Part shown: one piece after another, positions 1 to 5,674 of the stretch
How positions within the stretch are numbered: the first letter of the stretch is position 1
Layout: every line of letters starts with the position of its first letter
Assembly: GCA_017551645.1 (NCBI GenBank)
Contig: JAFZLE010000040.1
Coordinates: 1 to 5,809 of the forward strand
From: Clostridia bacterium
Lineage (GTDB): Bacteria; Bacillota; Clostridia; Christensenellales; Aristaeellaceae
Direction of reading: 5' to 3'
Length of the DNA stretch: 5,809 nt
Notes under the pieces: generated by a model
What the model saw: only the letters and a program-made list of their open reading frames with translations
The model's database searches: none
What the model was told of the DNA's origin: nothing
Position numbers and translations under genes: made by a program

Positions 1-739
1 AGTCGTTGGTGCCGTGGTTGATTATCACGTAATCCGGCGCCTCGCCCGTGTACTCCACATGTTCGAACACGTAGGGATACGTGAGCCCCGCCCGGGGCAC
101 CGCGCCGCAGCCTTCCCTTGTAAGCCCCGTGGCGCCGTACGCCTGGGACATACAACGGAAATTCAGTATCTTTGCCGCCACCTGGGGATAGGTGGCCAGG
201 CTGTCGTCCTGATAGGGGCGGTTGAACTGGTCCACCTTGTTGGGGCTCACCGTGTCATAGTCCGTGTCCAGCAGTACGCCCTCGGTTATGGAATCCCCCA
301 GCGCCTCCATGAGGGGGCGGTCGTCGGGGGGCAGCTCCCCCGCGTCTTCGGCGTCATAGCCCAGAAAGCACACCGCCGCGGTCAGGGGCGAGTGCCAGCG
401 GGAGAGCATCTCCATGGCGCCCTTGTAAAATACCTTCACCACGTGGGTGCCTTCACCCTCCGCTTCCACCGCCAGGTACCTGTCCAGTGGCACTTCCACT
501 TTGGCGCCCCCGTCCACCGACACCCACAGGTGGGGCATGGGCCCGGTCATGAAGCCTATGTCGAACTTTAACAGCGCCCTTTCGCCTTTGAATGCCGCCT
601 CGAAATAACTGCCCGGCGCGGTCGCCGCGGTGTAGCGGGCGGTGGGCTTGTTGAATATATGGGGATCCGTTATATCGCTTTCCAGCCGGCTCCATCTGCC
701 GGTAAGGCGTACGGAAGGATGGTTCCACGGTATGAACAC
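1..739 (-). CDS. SGNH/GDSL esterase, CE2-like, 3'-truncated by window edge
   Basis: This is the N-terminal 246 codons of a probable carbohydrate esterase; the rest lies beyond base 1. Seen in the sequence: residues 1-140 look like a beta-rich N-terminal domain, followed by an SGNH hydrolase domain. Block I is LGDSITEG with nucleophile Ser150, the block II glycine is in GATG (202-205), and block III is GTND with Asn245 at the very edge. The catalytic Asp/His block V is not visible. A jelly-roll-like domain ahead of GDSIT is the layout of family CE2 acetyl-xylan/glucomannan esterases, which is family knowledge; assignment to CE2 itself is inference. The start is GTG at 739 with AAGGAGG 10 nt upstream; no in-frame ATG fits better. 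The N-terminus (MFIPWNHPSVRLTG) has no hydrophobic signal, so a cytoplasmic enzyme acting on imported acylated oligosaccharides is likely. It lies downstream of the regulator gene on the same strand, separated by 98 nt containing its own promoter. It could instead be a lipase-like GDSL protein. Confidence 0.85.
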   Translation of the reverse strand, partial: MFIPWNHPSVRLTGRWSRLESDITDPHIFNKPTARYTAATAPGSYFEAAFKGERALLKFDIGFMTGPMPHLWVSVDGGAKVEVPLDRYLAVEAEGEGTHVVKVFYKGAMEMLSRWHSPLTAAVCFLGYDAEDAGELPPDDRPLMEALGDSITEGVLLDTDYDTVSPNKVDQFNRPYQDDSLATYPQVAAKILNFRCMSQAYGATGLTREGCGAVPRAGLTYPYVFEHVEYTGEAPDYVIINHGTND

Positions 740-749
740 TGTCTGTTTT

Positions 750-756
750 CCTCCTT
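750..756 (-). promoter_or_regulatory. Ribosome binding site of the esterase gene
   Basis: AAGGAGG on the minus strand, 10 nt before the GTG at 739. It decides the start, because the esterase frame has no ATG nearby. Confidence 0.8.
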
Positions 757-791
757 GGCGGAAGTGGTCCTGAAGGCCCGAAACCTTCCCC

Positions 792-811
792 GTTTACATT
801 ATATCATAAAC
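792..811. promoter_or_regulatory. Candidate operator overlapping the esterase -10
   Basis: Inverted repeat GTTTA (792-796), 10-nt spacer, TAAAC (807-811), lying across the -10 element. Its geometry equals that of the GTTAT-N10-ATAAC repeat at 1966-1985 in the regulator/transporter control region. The arms are short and AT-rich, so chance is possible. Binding by the local GntR-LacI regulator is inference. Confidence 0.3.
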
Positions 812-826
812 TATTTCCGATTAAAA
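798..826 (-). promoter_or_regulatory. Extended -10 promoter of the esterase gene
   Basis: On the minus strand a perfect TATAAT (803-798) is preceded by TG at -15/-14 (806-805), giving TGnTATAAT. A weak -35, TTTTAA (826-821), sits 17 bp upstream. Transcription would start near 791, leaving a leader of about 50 nt. That leader can form a small hairpin (GAAGG/CCTTC, 772-776 with 784-788). The promoter means the esterase need not depend on read-through from the regulator gene. Confidence 0.65.
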
Positions 827-837
827 GGGGCAATCGT

Positions 838-1887
838 TTATGATTTGGGCACTCCCAGCGACGCGGGGCGCTCCACGGTCTCCGCCTTGAGCAGCGTTTT
901 CACGGTGGGCGCGGAGGGGTTTTCCATGCGCCTCAGTACCGCGCGGGCGGCAGTCTCGCCTATGCCGCGGAAGTCCTGCCTTACGGAAGCGAAGCTCTCC
1001 CCCGGTATCGCCTCGTACCAGCAGTCGTCAAAGCCTATGACGCTCACGTCCCCCGGTACGTCCAGTCCCGCGCTTTTGAGCCTTTGTATGGTGCGCGCCG
1101 CCACCCGGTCGCTCACGCAGAACAGGCCTGTGACGCCCTGCTCTTTTACCAGGCGCGTCAGCGCTTCCCCGTCTTTCCAGTTTATCACCTGCGCCCCGGT
1201 GCCCGCGTCCCGCGCTCCGTCCAGAAAGCCCATGACCCTTTCCTTTTCGCTGGACAGAAAGCCCAGGTTGGTCACCACTGCCAGGCGGGTGTGCCCCCGC
1301 CCCGTCAGCGCCCGGCACGCCCCGCGCCCGCCTTCCAGATTGTCTATGCCCACATACTCCACCGGGTGGCCGTGGGGATAGCGGTCTATCATGACGAAGG
1401 GCACGCCCCGCCTTTCCAGGTATTCGCAGCTGCGGACGTCCCCGTCCGGGTCGAAGGGGTAGATGAGTATGCCTTCCGCCCCCGCCCCCAGCAGCCGGTC
1501 TATGACTTCCGTTTTAAGGGGCCCGCTGGTCACGTCCCACTCCACCAGCAGCTTGTAGCCCCGGGCGGAGATCACGTCCATGACCCCCGCGATTATGCGC
1601 GTAATGGACACGGCGGCGTTGTTGTCGTGGCTGAGCAGGAAGGCGATCACGCGCTCCGCCGAGCGGGGCTTTATCTCCGGCGCCCTTACAAAGCTGCCCC
1701 GGCCCCTCACCCGCTTTATCGCCCCGTCCTGTTTTAATTCCGCCATGGCGCGGCGCACGGTGATAAGGCTCACCCCGTATTCTTTCGCCAGCTCGTCCTC
1801 CCCCGGCAGGGGATCGTCCGGGTTCAGGGCTCCCGACTGTATCTGTTTTAATATCGTCTGATGGATTATCTCATACTTGGGCGTCAT
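838..1887 (-). CDS. GntR-family regulator with LacI-type sugar-binding domain
   Basis: A 349-residue transcription factor that probably represses the divergent sugar-uptake operon until its ligand is bound. Seen: residues 1-67 are a GntR winged helix, with LPGEDELAKEYGVSLITVRR (27-46) as the helix-turn-helix region and RVRGRGSFV (59-67) as the wing. Residues 78-349 are a periplasmic-binding-protein-like LacI/GalR effector domain, with GIDN (180-183), RGHTRLAVV (197-205), SD (259-260) and VIGFDD (283-288). This domain combination is that of AraR of Bacillus subtilis and relatives; typical GntR factors instead carry FadR, UTRA or MocR domains. An ATG at 1920 would add 11 residues, but the ATG at 1887 has an AAGGAG site 8 nt upstream and aligns with the usual GntR N-terminus, so I chose it. 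The gene is divergent from the transporter, with 214 nt between start codons, which suggests local control and autoregulation. The effector is not predictable from the sequence; it is presumably an oligosaccharide or its breakdown product. Confidence 0.93.
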   Translation of the reverse strand: MTPKYEIIHQTILKQIQSGALNPDDPLPGEDELAKEYGVSLITVRRAMAELKQDGAIKRVRGRGSFVRAPEIKPRSAERVIAFLLSHDNNAAVSITRIIAGVMDVISARGYKLLVEWDVTSGPLKTEVIDRLLGAGAEGILIYPFDPDGDVRSCEYLERRGVPFVMIDRYPHGHPVEYVGIDNLEGGRGACRALTGRGHTRLAVVTNLGFLSSEKERVMGFLDGARDAGTGAQVINWKDGEALTRLVKEQGVTGLFCVSDRVAARTIQRLKSAGLDVPGDVSVIGFDDCWYEAIPGESFASVRQDFRGIGETAARAVLRRMENPSAPTVKTLLKAETVERPASLGVPKS

Positions 1888-1895
1888 GCTCACAT

Positions 1896-1902
1896 CTCCT
1901 TT
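1896..1902 (-). promoter_or_regulatory. Ribosome binding site that fixes the regulator start
   Basis: AAAGGAG on the minus strand, 8 nt before ATG 1887. The upstream in-frame ATG at 1920 has no comparable site, so the shorter protein is preferred. Confidence 0.75.
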
Positions 1903-1956
1903 TACGCCAGTATACAACATATCTTTCCCGGGCGCAATATATACTTTTTACAAAGT

Positions 1957-1984
1957 TTTATATATGTTATTAGCGTTTTGATAA
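1957..1984 (-). promoter_or_regulatory. Candidate promoter of the regulator gene
   Basis: On the minus strand TTATCA (1984-1979) and TATAAA (1962-1957) are separated by 16 bp, matching the -35 and -10 consensus at 4/6 and 5/6. The start would be near 1950, giving a leader of about 63 nt. A second possible -10, TATACT (1914-1909), is less likely because its transcript would begin at the ribosome binding site. The area is very AT-rich, so the exact choice is uncertain. Confidence 0.45.
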
Positions 1985-1985
1985 C
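1966..1985. promoter_or_regulatory. Candidate operator between regulator and transporter genes
   Basis: Inverted repeat GTTAT (1966-1970), 10-nt spacer, ATAAC (1981-1985), overlapping the candidate -35 of the regulator promoter and lying about 65 nt upstream of the likely transporter transcription start. The position suits autoregulation of a GntR-LacI factor. Partly overlapping it, TGATAACGTTTTTT (1980-1993) resembles the left half of a CcpA cre site, with three mismatches to the 14-nt core. Confidence 0.35.
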
Positions 1986-2015
1986 GTTTTTTCGGGGCGC
2001 AACATATATTGACGC

Positions 2016-2044
2016 TTGATTCGCGCCCTGACGCGGTATAGAAT
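2016..2044 (+). promoter_or_regulatory. Promoter of the transporter operon
   Basis: TTGATT (2016-2021) and TAGAAT (2039-2044) are separated by an ideal 17 bp and match the sigma-A consensus at 4/6 and 5/6. Transcription would start near 2051, about 50 nt before the binding-protein ATG. TGACGC occurs twice here (2010-2015 and 2029-2034). GGGCGC (1995-2000) and GCGCCC (2023-2028) form an inverted repeat around the -35, possibly additional regulator contacts. A better-looking TTGACG at 2009-2014 is badly spaced (22 bp or more). Confidence 0.55.
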
Positions 2045-2057
2045 ATATCCTGAAGAA

Positions 2058-2077
2058 GGGGTGGCATGACCCGCCCC
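2058..2077 (+). promoter_or_regulatory. Leader stem-loop at the 5' end of the transporter mRNA
   Basis: GGGGTGG (2058-2064) can pair with CCGCCCC (2071-2077), 7 bp including one G-U, around a 6-nt loop. It would sit within the first ten or so nucleotides of the predicted transcript and ends 11 nt before the AGGAGG site. The in-frame ATG at 2066 falls in the loop, which argues against that codon as a start. A role as a 5' mRNA stabiliser is inference. Confidence 0.5.
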
Positions 2078-2088
2078 GCAAATAAAAC

Positions 2089-2094
2089 AGGAGG
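2089..2094 (+). promoter_or_regulatory. Ribosome binding site of the solute-binding protein gene
   Basis: AGGAGG, 7 nt before ATG 2102. It decides for this start over the in-frame ATG at 2066, which has no such site and would put 12 extra residues before a normal signal sequence. Confidence 0.85.
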
Positions 2095-2101
2095 TATTTC
2101 C

Positions 2102-3679
2102 ATGAAAAAGCTTCTTAGCCTGGCGCTGTGCCTGATGCTGGTCCTCGGCTGCGTAGCCGTAGCGGACGCCGGCATCGTGACCGCCTCCGGCTTCCCGGTA
2201 GTGACTGAGCCCATCAAGCTGACCGTTATGGCCAGCCAGTCCGCCGTGCAGCCCGACTTCAGTGAGATGTACATCATCCCCCTCTACGACCAGATGACCG
2301 GCATCACCGTAGACTGGCAGTGCGTATCCAGCAAGGTGCGCTCGGAGAAGGTCTCCAACGCCATCTCTTCCGGCGACATGCCCGACATCTTCTTCAAGTG
2401 CAACATCTCCGCCGCCAACCTGCAGAAGTACGGCAAGGCCGGCAGCATCATCGACCTGGCGCCCTACCTTGAGGAGTACGCCCCCAACTTCCTGGCCTAC
2501 GCCCAGGAGAACCCGGACGTGCTGGCCGCCATCACCACCCCCGACGGGCAGATCTACTCCCTGCCCATGGTAGCCGACGCTCCCGCCACCCGTATGGCCA
2601 AGAAGCTGTACTACAACCAGGAGTGGATGGAGAAGCTGGGTCTGTCCGAGCCCGAGACCCTGGATGATCTGTACGACCTGCTCTACGCCATGCGCCACGG
2701 CGATCCCAACGGCAACGGTGAAGAGGACGAAGTGCCCATGAGCGAGACCACCTCCACCCTGTTCCAGATCTTCGCCGGCCTGTTCGGCGCCCAGAACAGA
2801 GGCACCCACTCCACCGAGTACGATATCGATCCCGAGACCGGCGCTGTCCGCCACATCAAGACGAGCGACGCGTTCCGCGAGTGCCTTGAGTTCATGAACA
2901 AGTGCTACGCGGACGGCCTGATCGACCAGGAGTGCATCACCGCCAACGACGAGCACATCAAGGGCCTGGCGGCTCAGGACAAACTGGGCATCTACTTCGC
3001 CACCAACCTGGCGCTGCTGGCCGCGGACGACGCCGCCCGCTTCACTCCCGCCACCCGCTGGGTAGACGGCGCGGTCTGGACCGTTATGCGTTCCCACCTC
3101 CACTCAGTAGGCGCCTTCGTGGTGACCAGCAAGTGCGAGAACATCGAAGCGGCCCTCAGGTGGGTAGACTACTTCTACACTCCCGAAGGGATCATCTTCT
3201 ATCACTTCGGCGTAAAGGATGAGACCTATGTCGAGAACGAGGACGGCAGCCTGTCCTACGCTCCCAAGTACCTTGAGCAGATCACCGGCGACGTGAGCTA
3301 TGACGAAGTCGCTTCCCAGGTCAGCCCCTGCATGGGCGGCAACAACCCCTCCATGATGGCTTATCCCGGCTACTCCGGCATGGAGCTCACTCCCATCCCC
3401 ATGGCCAGCGCGGCCGCGCTGCTGCCCTACACCTCCGACATCATCTGGCCTATCCTCACCTACACCGATGAGGAACTGGCTGTGGTCAACAAGGAAGGCA
3501 GCGACCTGAACAGCTACACCAAGCAGACCTGCACCGAGTTCCTTACCGGCGAGCGCGAGCTTACCGACGAGGAGTGGGCCGCTTACAAAGCCCGGTGCGA
3601 AGAGATCGGCCTGAGCAAGATGCTCGAGACCATGGAAGGCGTTATCGACCGCGTAGAGAAGGTCATCGGCGCCAGATAA
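2102..3679 (+). CDS. Extracellular solute-binding protein of an LplA/AlgQ-type carbohydrate ABC transporter
   Basis: A 525-residue substrate-binding protein, probably anchored outside the membrane, that captures an oligosaccharide for the two permeases encoded downstream. Seen: the N-terminus MKKLLSLALCLMLVLGC has a short basic n-region and hydrophobic core ending in VLGC (14-17), an imperfect lipobox with Cys17. ADA-G (21-24) would be an alternative signal peptidase I site. Then follow FPVVTEPIKLTV, the family's typical mature N-terminus; GDMPDIFF; TPDGQIYSLP; and DPNGNGEEDE at 201-210. In the last motif Asp201, Asn203, Asn205, Asp209 and Glu210 match the Ca2+ loop of alginate-binding AlgQ proteins and many LplA relatives (family knowledge). 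The length is normal for this large-oligosaccharide class of about 500-550 residues. All 30 isoleucine codons are ATC, unlike the permease genes, which suggests high expression. The ligand cannot be deduced; rhamnogalacturonan, xylan or mannan oligosaccharides are possible. Confidence 0.95.
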   Translation: MKKLLSLALCLMLVLGCVAVADAGIVTASGFPVVTEPIKLTVMASQSAVQPDFSEMYIIPLYDQMTGITVDWQCVSSKVRSEKVSNAISSGDMPDIFFKCNISAANLQKYGKAGSIIDLAPYLEEYAPNFLAYAQENPDVLAAITTPDGQIYSLPMVADAPATRMAKKLYYNQEWMEKLGLSEPETLDDLYDLLYAMRHGDPNGNGEEDEVPMSETTSTLFQIFAGLFGAQNRGTHSTEYDIDPETGAVRHIKTSDAFRECLEFMNKCYADGLIDQECITANDEHIKGLAAQDKLGIYFATNLALLAADDAARFTPATRWVDGAVWTVMRSHLHSVGAFVVTSKCENIEAALRWVDYFYTPEGIIFYHFGVKDETYVENEDGSLSYAPKYLEQITGDVSYDEVASQVSPCMGGNNPSMMAYPGYSGMELTPIPMASAAALLPYTSDIIWPILTYTDEELAVVNKEGSDLNSYTKQTCTEFLTGERELTDEEWAAYKARCEEIGLSKMLETMEGVIDRVEKVIGAR

Positions 3680-3690
3680 ATCCCCTTGCG

Positions 3691-3719
3691 CGGCGCGGCG
3701 GAGCTGTTTCGCCGCGCTG
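3691..3719 (+). terminator. GC-rich intergenic stem-loop, attenuator or 3' stabiliser after the binding-protein gene
   Basis: GCGCGGCG (3693-3700) and CGCCGCGC (3710-3717) form a perfect 8-bp stem with a 9-nt loop, extended by G-U and C-G pairs to 3691/3719. A second copy of the left arm at 3688-3695 allows a slipped register. The sequence after the stem (TGTTCTTAAT) is only moderately U-rich, so termination would be partial. In ABC operons such structures keep binding-protein mRNA more abundant than permease mRNA; that role here is inference. Confidence 0.65.
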
Positions 3720-3757
3720 TTCTTAATCAGCCAAAGAGCCGGAAAGGCGGTGGAAGC

Positions 3758-4669
3758 GTGCAAAAGAGACTAATCATCCGTTCGGCAATGAAGTACTGGG
3801 ACCTGTACCTGATACTTCTGCCCACGGTGGTCTACTTTATTGTGTTCAAATACCTGCCCATGGTAGGCCTTACCATGGCGTTCAACGACTACATGCCCAA
3901 CCTGGGCTACTTCCGCAGCCCTTTCGTTGGCCTGGGGTTCTTCCACCGCTTTTTCAGCTCCTACTTTTCCCTGACCATCATATTCAATACCCTCATCCTT
4001 TCGGCGCTGAACCTGCTGTTCACCTTCCCGCTGCCCATCGTGCTCGCGCTGCTGCTAAACGAGATGCGGGCCAAGGGCTACAAAAAGCTGATCCAGACCG
4101 TCACCTACGCCCCCCACTTTCTGAGCACCGTGGTGGTCGTGGGCATGGTGACCTCCTTCTGCTCGCCCTCCACCGGCGTGGTGAACGACATAATCAAGTT
4201 TTTCGGCGGCGAGCCCATCTACTTCATGGCCAAGCGTGAATGGTTCCGCCCCCTCTACATAATCTCCGAGGTGTGGTCCACCATGGGCTGGAACAGCATA
4301 ATCTTCCTGTCCGCCTTAACGGGCATAGACCAGCAGATGTACGAGGCCGCCCGTATAGACGGCGCTTCCCGCCTGCAGACGCTTAACCGCATCACCTTCC
4401 CCTCCATACTGCCCACCGTGTCCATTATGCTCATAATCAACTGCGGCCACGTGATGAGCCTGGGCTTTGAGAAGGTGTACCTGATGCAGACGGACCTTAA
4501 CCTGGACGTGTCCCGCGTAATATCCACCTACGTGTACGAGCAGGGCATACTTAAGACCGAGACCTCCTATTCCACCGCCATAGGGCTTATGAACTCGGTG
4601 GTCAACTTCATTCTGGTAATAACGGTCAACGCCATATCCCGCAAGGTCGGGGAGGTGAGCTTATGGTAA
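3758..4669 (+). CDS. LplB/YteP-type carbohydrate ABC transporter permease
   Basis: A 303-residue inner-membrane permease subunit, one half of the channel heterodimer. Seen: six likely membrane segments, roughly at residues 16-37, 70-97, 115-135, 168-188, 216-236 and 274-295. A cytoplasmic EAA coupling loop lies at 196-219 (EAARIDGA, then ILP at 217-219), which docks the ATPase. The N-terminus (KYWDLYLILLPTVVYFIVF) and KYLPMVGLTMAF are typical of the LplB/AlgM1 group. The start is uncertain. GTG 3758 has AAAGG 10 nt upstream and gives a normal length; a TTG at 3686 would read through the intergenic hairpin, and ATG 3788 lacks a ribosome binding site. The weak site and GTG codon fit lower translation than the binding protein. 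Unlike that gene, it uses ATA isoleucine codons freely. The last 7 nt overlap the second permease gene, implying translational coupling. Confidence 0.93.
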   Translation: MQKRLIIRSAMKYWDLYLILLPTVVYFIVFKYLPMVGLTMAFNDYMPNLGYFRSPFVGLGFFHRFFSSYFSLTIIFNTLILSALNLLFTFPLPIVLALLLNEMRAKGYKKLIQTVTYAPHFLSTVVVVGMVTSFCSPSTGVVNDIIKFFGGEPIYFMAKREWFRPLYIISEVWSTMGWNSIIFLSALTGIDQQMYEAARIDGASRLQTLNRITFPSILPTVSIMLIINCGHVMSLGFEKVYLMQTDLNLDVSRVISTYVYEQGILKTETSYSTAIGLMNSVVNFILVITVNAISRKVGEVSLW

Positions 4670-5583
4670 AGGGCGAAAGGCTCTCAAAGTCCGGCCACGC
4701 CATCAGGGATTCCAGGGGCGACCGGGTGTTCGCCTTCGCGGTGTACGCCCTGGTCACGCTGATCCTGCTGCTGGTATCCTACCCGCTGATATACGTGGTA
4801 TCTGCCTCCATATCCAACCCCCTGGACATAATCACCGGCAAGCTCATACTCTTCCCCCGGGACCTGTCCGTAAGGGCGTACCAGGCCGTGTTCCACAGCA
4901 AGGACCTGTTAACGGGCTATAAGAACACAATACTTTACTCCGTCGCAGGCACGTTGATAAACATCGTGCTCACCACCTCGGGCGCCTACGCCCTCTCCCG
5001 CAGGGACATGTGGGGCCGCACCGCCGTGACGTTCATGATCTCCTTCACCATGTTCTTCGGCGGCGGCATGATCCCCACCTATATCGTTATAAAGAACCTG
5101 GGGCTGCTCAACACCTTCTGGGTAATGGTGCTGCCCGGCGCCATCAGCGCCACCAACCTGCTGATAATGCGAAACTATTTTGCCAATTCCGTGCCCCAGG
5201 AGATAATCGAGGCAGCGTACATGGACGGCTGCTCCAACGTTGGCACGCTTTTAAGGGTGGTGCTGCCCACCTCCATGAGCATTGTCGCTGTGATGGTGAT
5301 ATTCTACCTGGTGGGCCACTGGAACAGCTACTTCAGCGCCCTGCTGTACCTGAACACCCGTTCCAAGTACACGCTGCAGGTGTTCCTGAGGGAGATACTG
5401 ATAAAGAACGACTACGGCGACATGGGCACCGGCGGCGAAGCCTCTTCCGTGGAGATGACGCTGCTGTACGAATCGCTGAAATTCGCCGTGATAGTGGTGT
5501 CCACCCTGCCCATGATGCTGTTCTACCCCTTTATGCAGCGCTATTTCGTGAAGGGCGTTATGATGGGGTCTATAAAAGGCTAA
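4663..5583 (+). CDS. YtcP/LplC-type carbohydrate ABC transporter permease
   Basis: A 306-residue second permease subunit that pairs with the LplB-like protein. Seen: membrane segments at about residues 24-48, 88-108, 120-141, 148-168, 206-224 and 272-292. The EAA loop is at 183-202 (EAAYMDG at 183-189, VLP at 200-202). The C-terminus KGVMMGSIKG is characteristic of the YtcP/LplC group. A strong GGAGGTGA (4651-4658) inside the preceding gene stands 4 nt before the ATG (7 nt counted from GGAGG), and the ATG overlaps the upstream stop in ATGGTAA, so the two permeases should be made in step. No ATPase gene follows. LplABC/YtcQ-YteP-YtcP systems usually share a MsmX-type ATPase encoded elsewhere (family knowledge), so this is not a sign of damage. 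The operon appears to end here, since a strong hairpin starts 3 nt after the stop. Confidence 0.95.
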   Translation: MVKGERLSKSGHAIRDSRGDRVFAFAVYALVTLILLLVSYPLIYVVSASISNPLDIITGKLILFPRDLSVRAYQAVFHSKDLLTGYKNTILYSVAGTLINIVLTTSGAYALSRRDMWGRTAVTFMISFTMFFGGGMIPTYIVIKNLGLLNTFWVMVLPGAISATNLLIMRNYFANSVPQEIIEAAYMDGCSNVGTLLRVVLPTSMSIVAVMVIFYLVGHWNSYFSALLYLNTRSKYTLQVFLREILIKNDYGDMGTGGEASSVEMTLLYESLKFAVIVVSTLPMMLFYPFMQRYFVKGVMMGSIKG

Positions 5584-5586
5584 AGC

Positions 5587-5623
5587 CTTGATGAAAATGC
5601 GCCTTCACCGCATTTTCATCAGG
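5587..5623 (+). terminator. Operon-end hairpin with 13-bp perfect stem
   Basis: TGATGAAAATGCG (5589-5601) and CGCATTTTCATCA (5609-5621) are perfectly complementary around a 7-nt loop, extended by one G-U and one C-G pair to 5587/5623. It begins just after the second permease stop. No U-tract follows directly; TTTTT appears only at 5634-5638. So it is either an atypical terminator or a 3' end protected from exonucleases. Confidence 0.7.
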
Positions 5624-5641
5624 ATAGGAACGCTTTTTGCT

Positions 5642-5659
5642 GAAACGCTGCGGCGTTTC
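5642..5659. repeat. Short hairpin downstream of the operon
   Basis: GAAACGC (5642-5648) and GCGTTTC (5653-5659) are perfectly complementary around TGCG. It follows the TTTTT tract and belongs to the cluster of palindromes that fills the 226 gene-free bases at the end of the window. It might act as a second terminator stem but has no U-tract of its own. Confidence 0.5.
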
Positions 5660-5674
5660 CGACCCATGTGGCGT

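Larger units (their letters stand above)
1930..2008. repeat. Pair of 14-bp direct repeats GGGCGCAAYATATA in the divergent control region
   Basis: Copies lie at 1930-1943 and 1995-2008 and differ only at position 9 (T/C). They flank the regulator promoter and the candidate operator, 65 bp apart (about six helical turns). A shorter related piece, CAACATAT, occurs at 1915-1922 and again inside the second copy at 2000-2007, and ATATGTT at 1962-1968 is its reverse complement. Possible role: protein binding with loop formation between the two copies. No known consensus is recognised. Confidence 0.45.

Noticed and set aside
14..571. 185-codon open frame on the plus strand
   Set aside because: Antisense to the SGNH esterase, which has recognisable GDSIT and GTND motifs; the Arg/His/Gly-rich translation is typical of a GC-rich shadow frame.
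453..728. 91-codon open frame on the minus strand
   Set aside because: Out of frame with the esterase on the same strand; Arg/Gly-rich with no motif.
818..836. Terminator of the regulator gene
   Set aside because: CGATT/AATCG gives only a 5-bp AT-containing stem with no clear U-tract, too weak to call.
659..1381. 240-codon open frame on the plus strand
   Set aside because: Antisense to the end of the regulator gene and the esterase promoter; no ribosome binding site or family match.
2066..2101. Upstream ATG as the start of the binding protein
   Set aside because: It has no ribosome binding site, lies in the loop of the leader hairpin, and would place 12 non-signal residues before MKKLL; AGGAGG clearly points to 2102.
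1970..3103. 377-codon open frame on the minus strand
   Set aside because: Complement of the binding-protein gene; Val/Gly/His-rich repetitive translation produced by the strong codon bias of the real gene, and it runs across the control region.
3104..3763. 219-codon open frame on the minus strand
   Set aside because: Antisense to the binding-protein 3' end and the intergenic hairpin; no coherent domain.
5010..5591. 193-codon open frame on the plus strand
   Set aside because: Shifted frame inside the second permease; His/Arg-rich, whereas the permease frame has the EAA loop and membrane segments.
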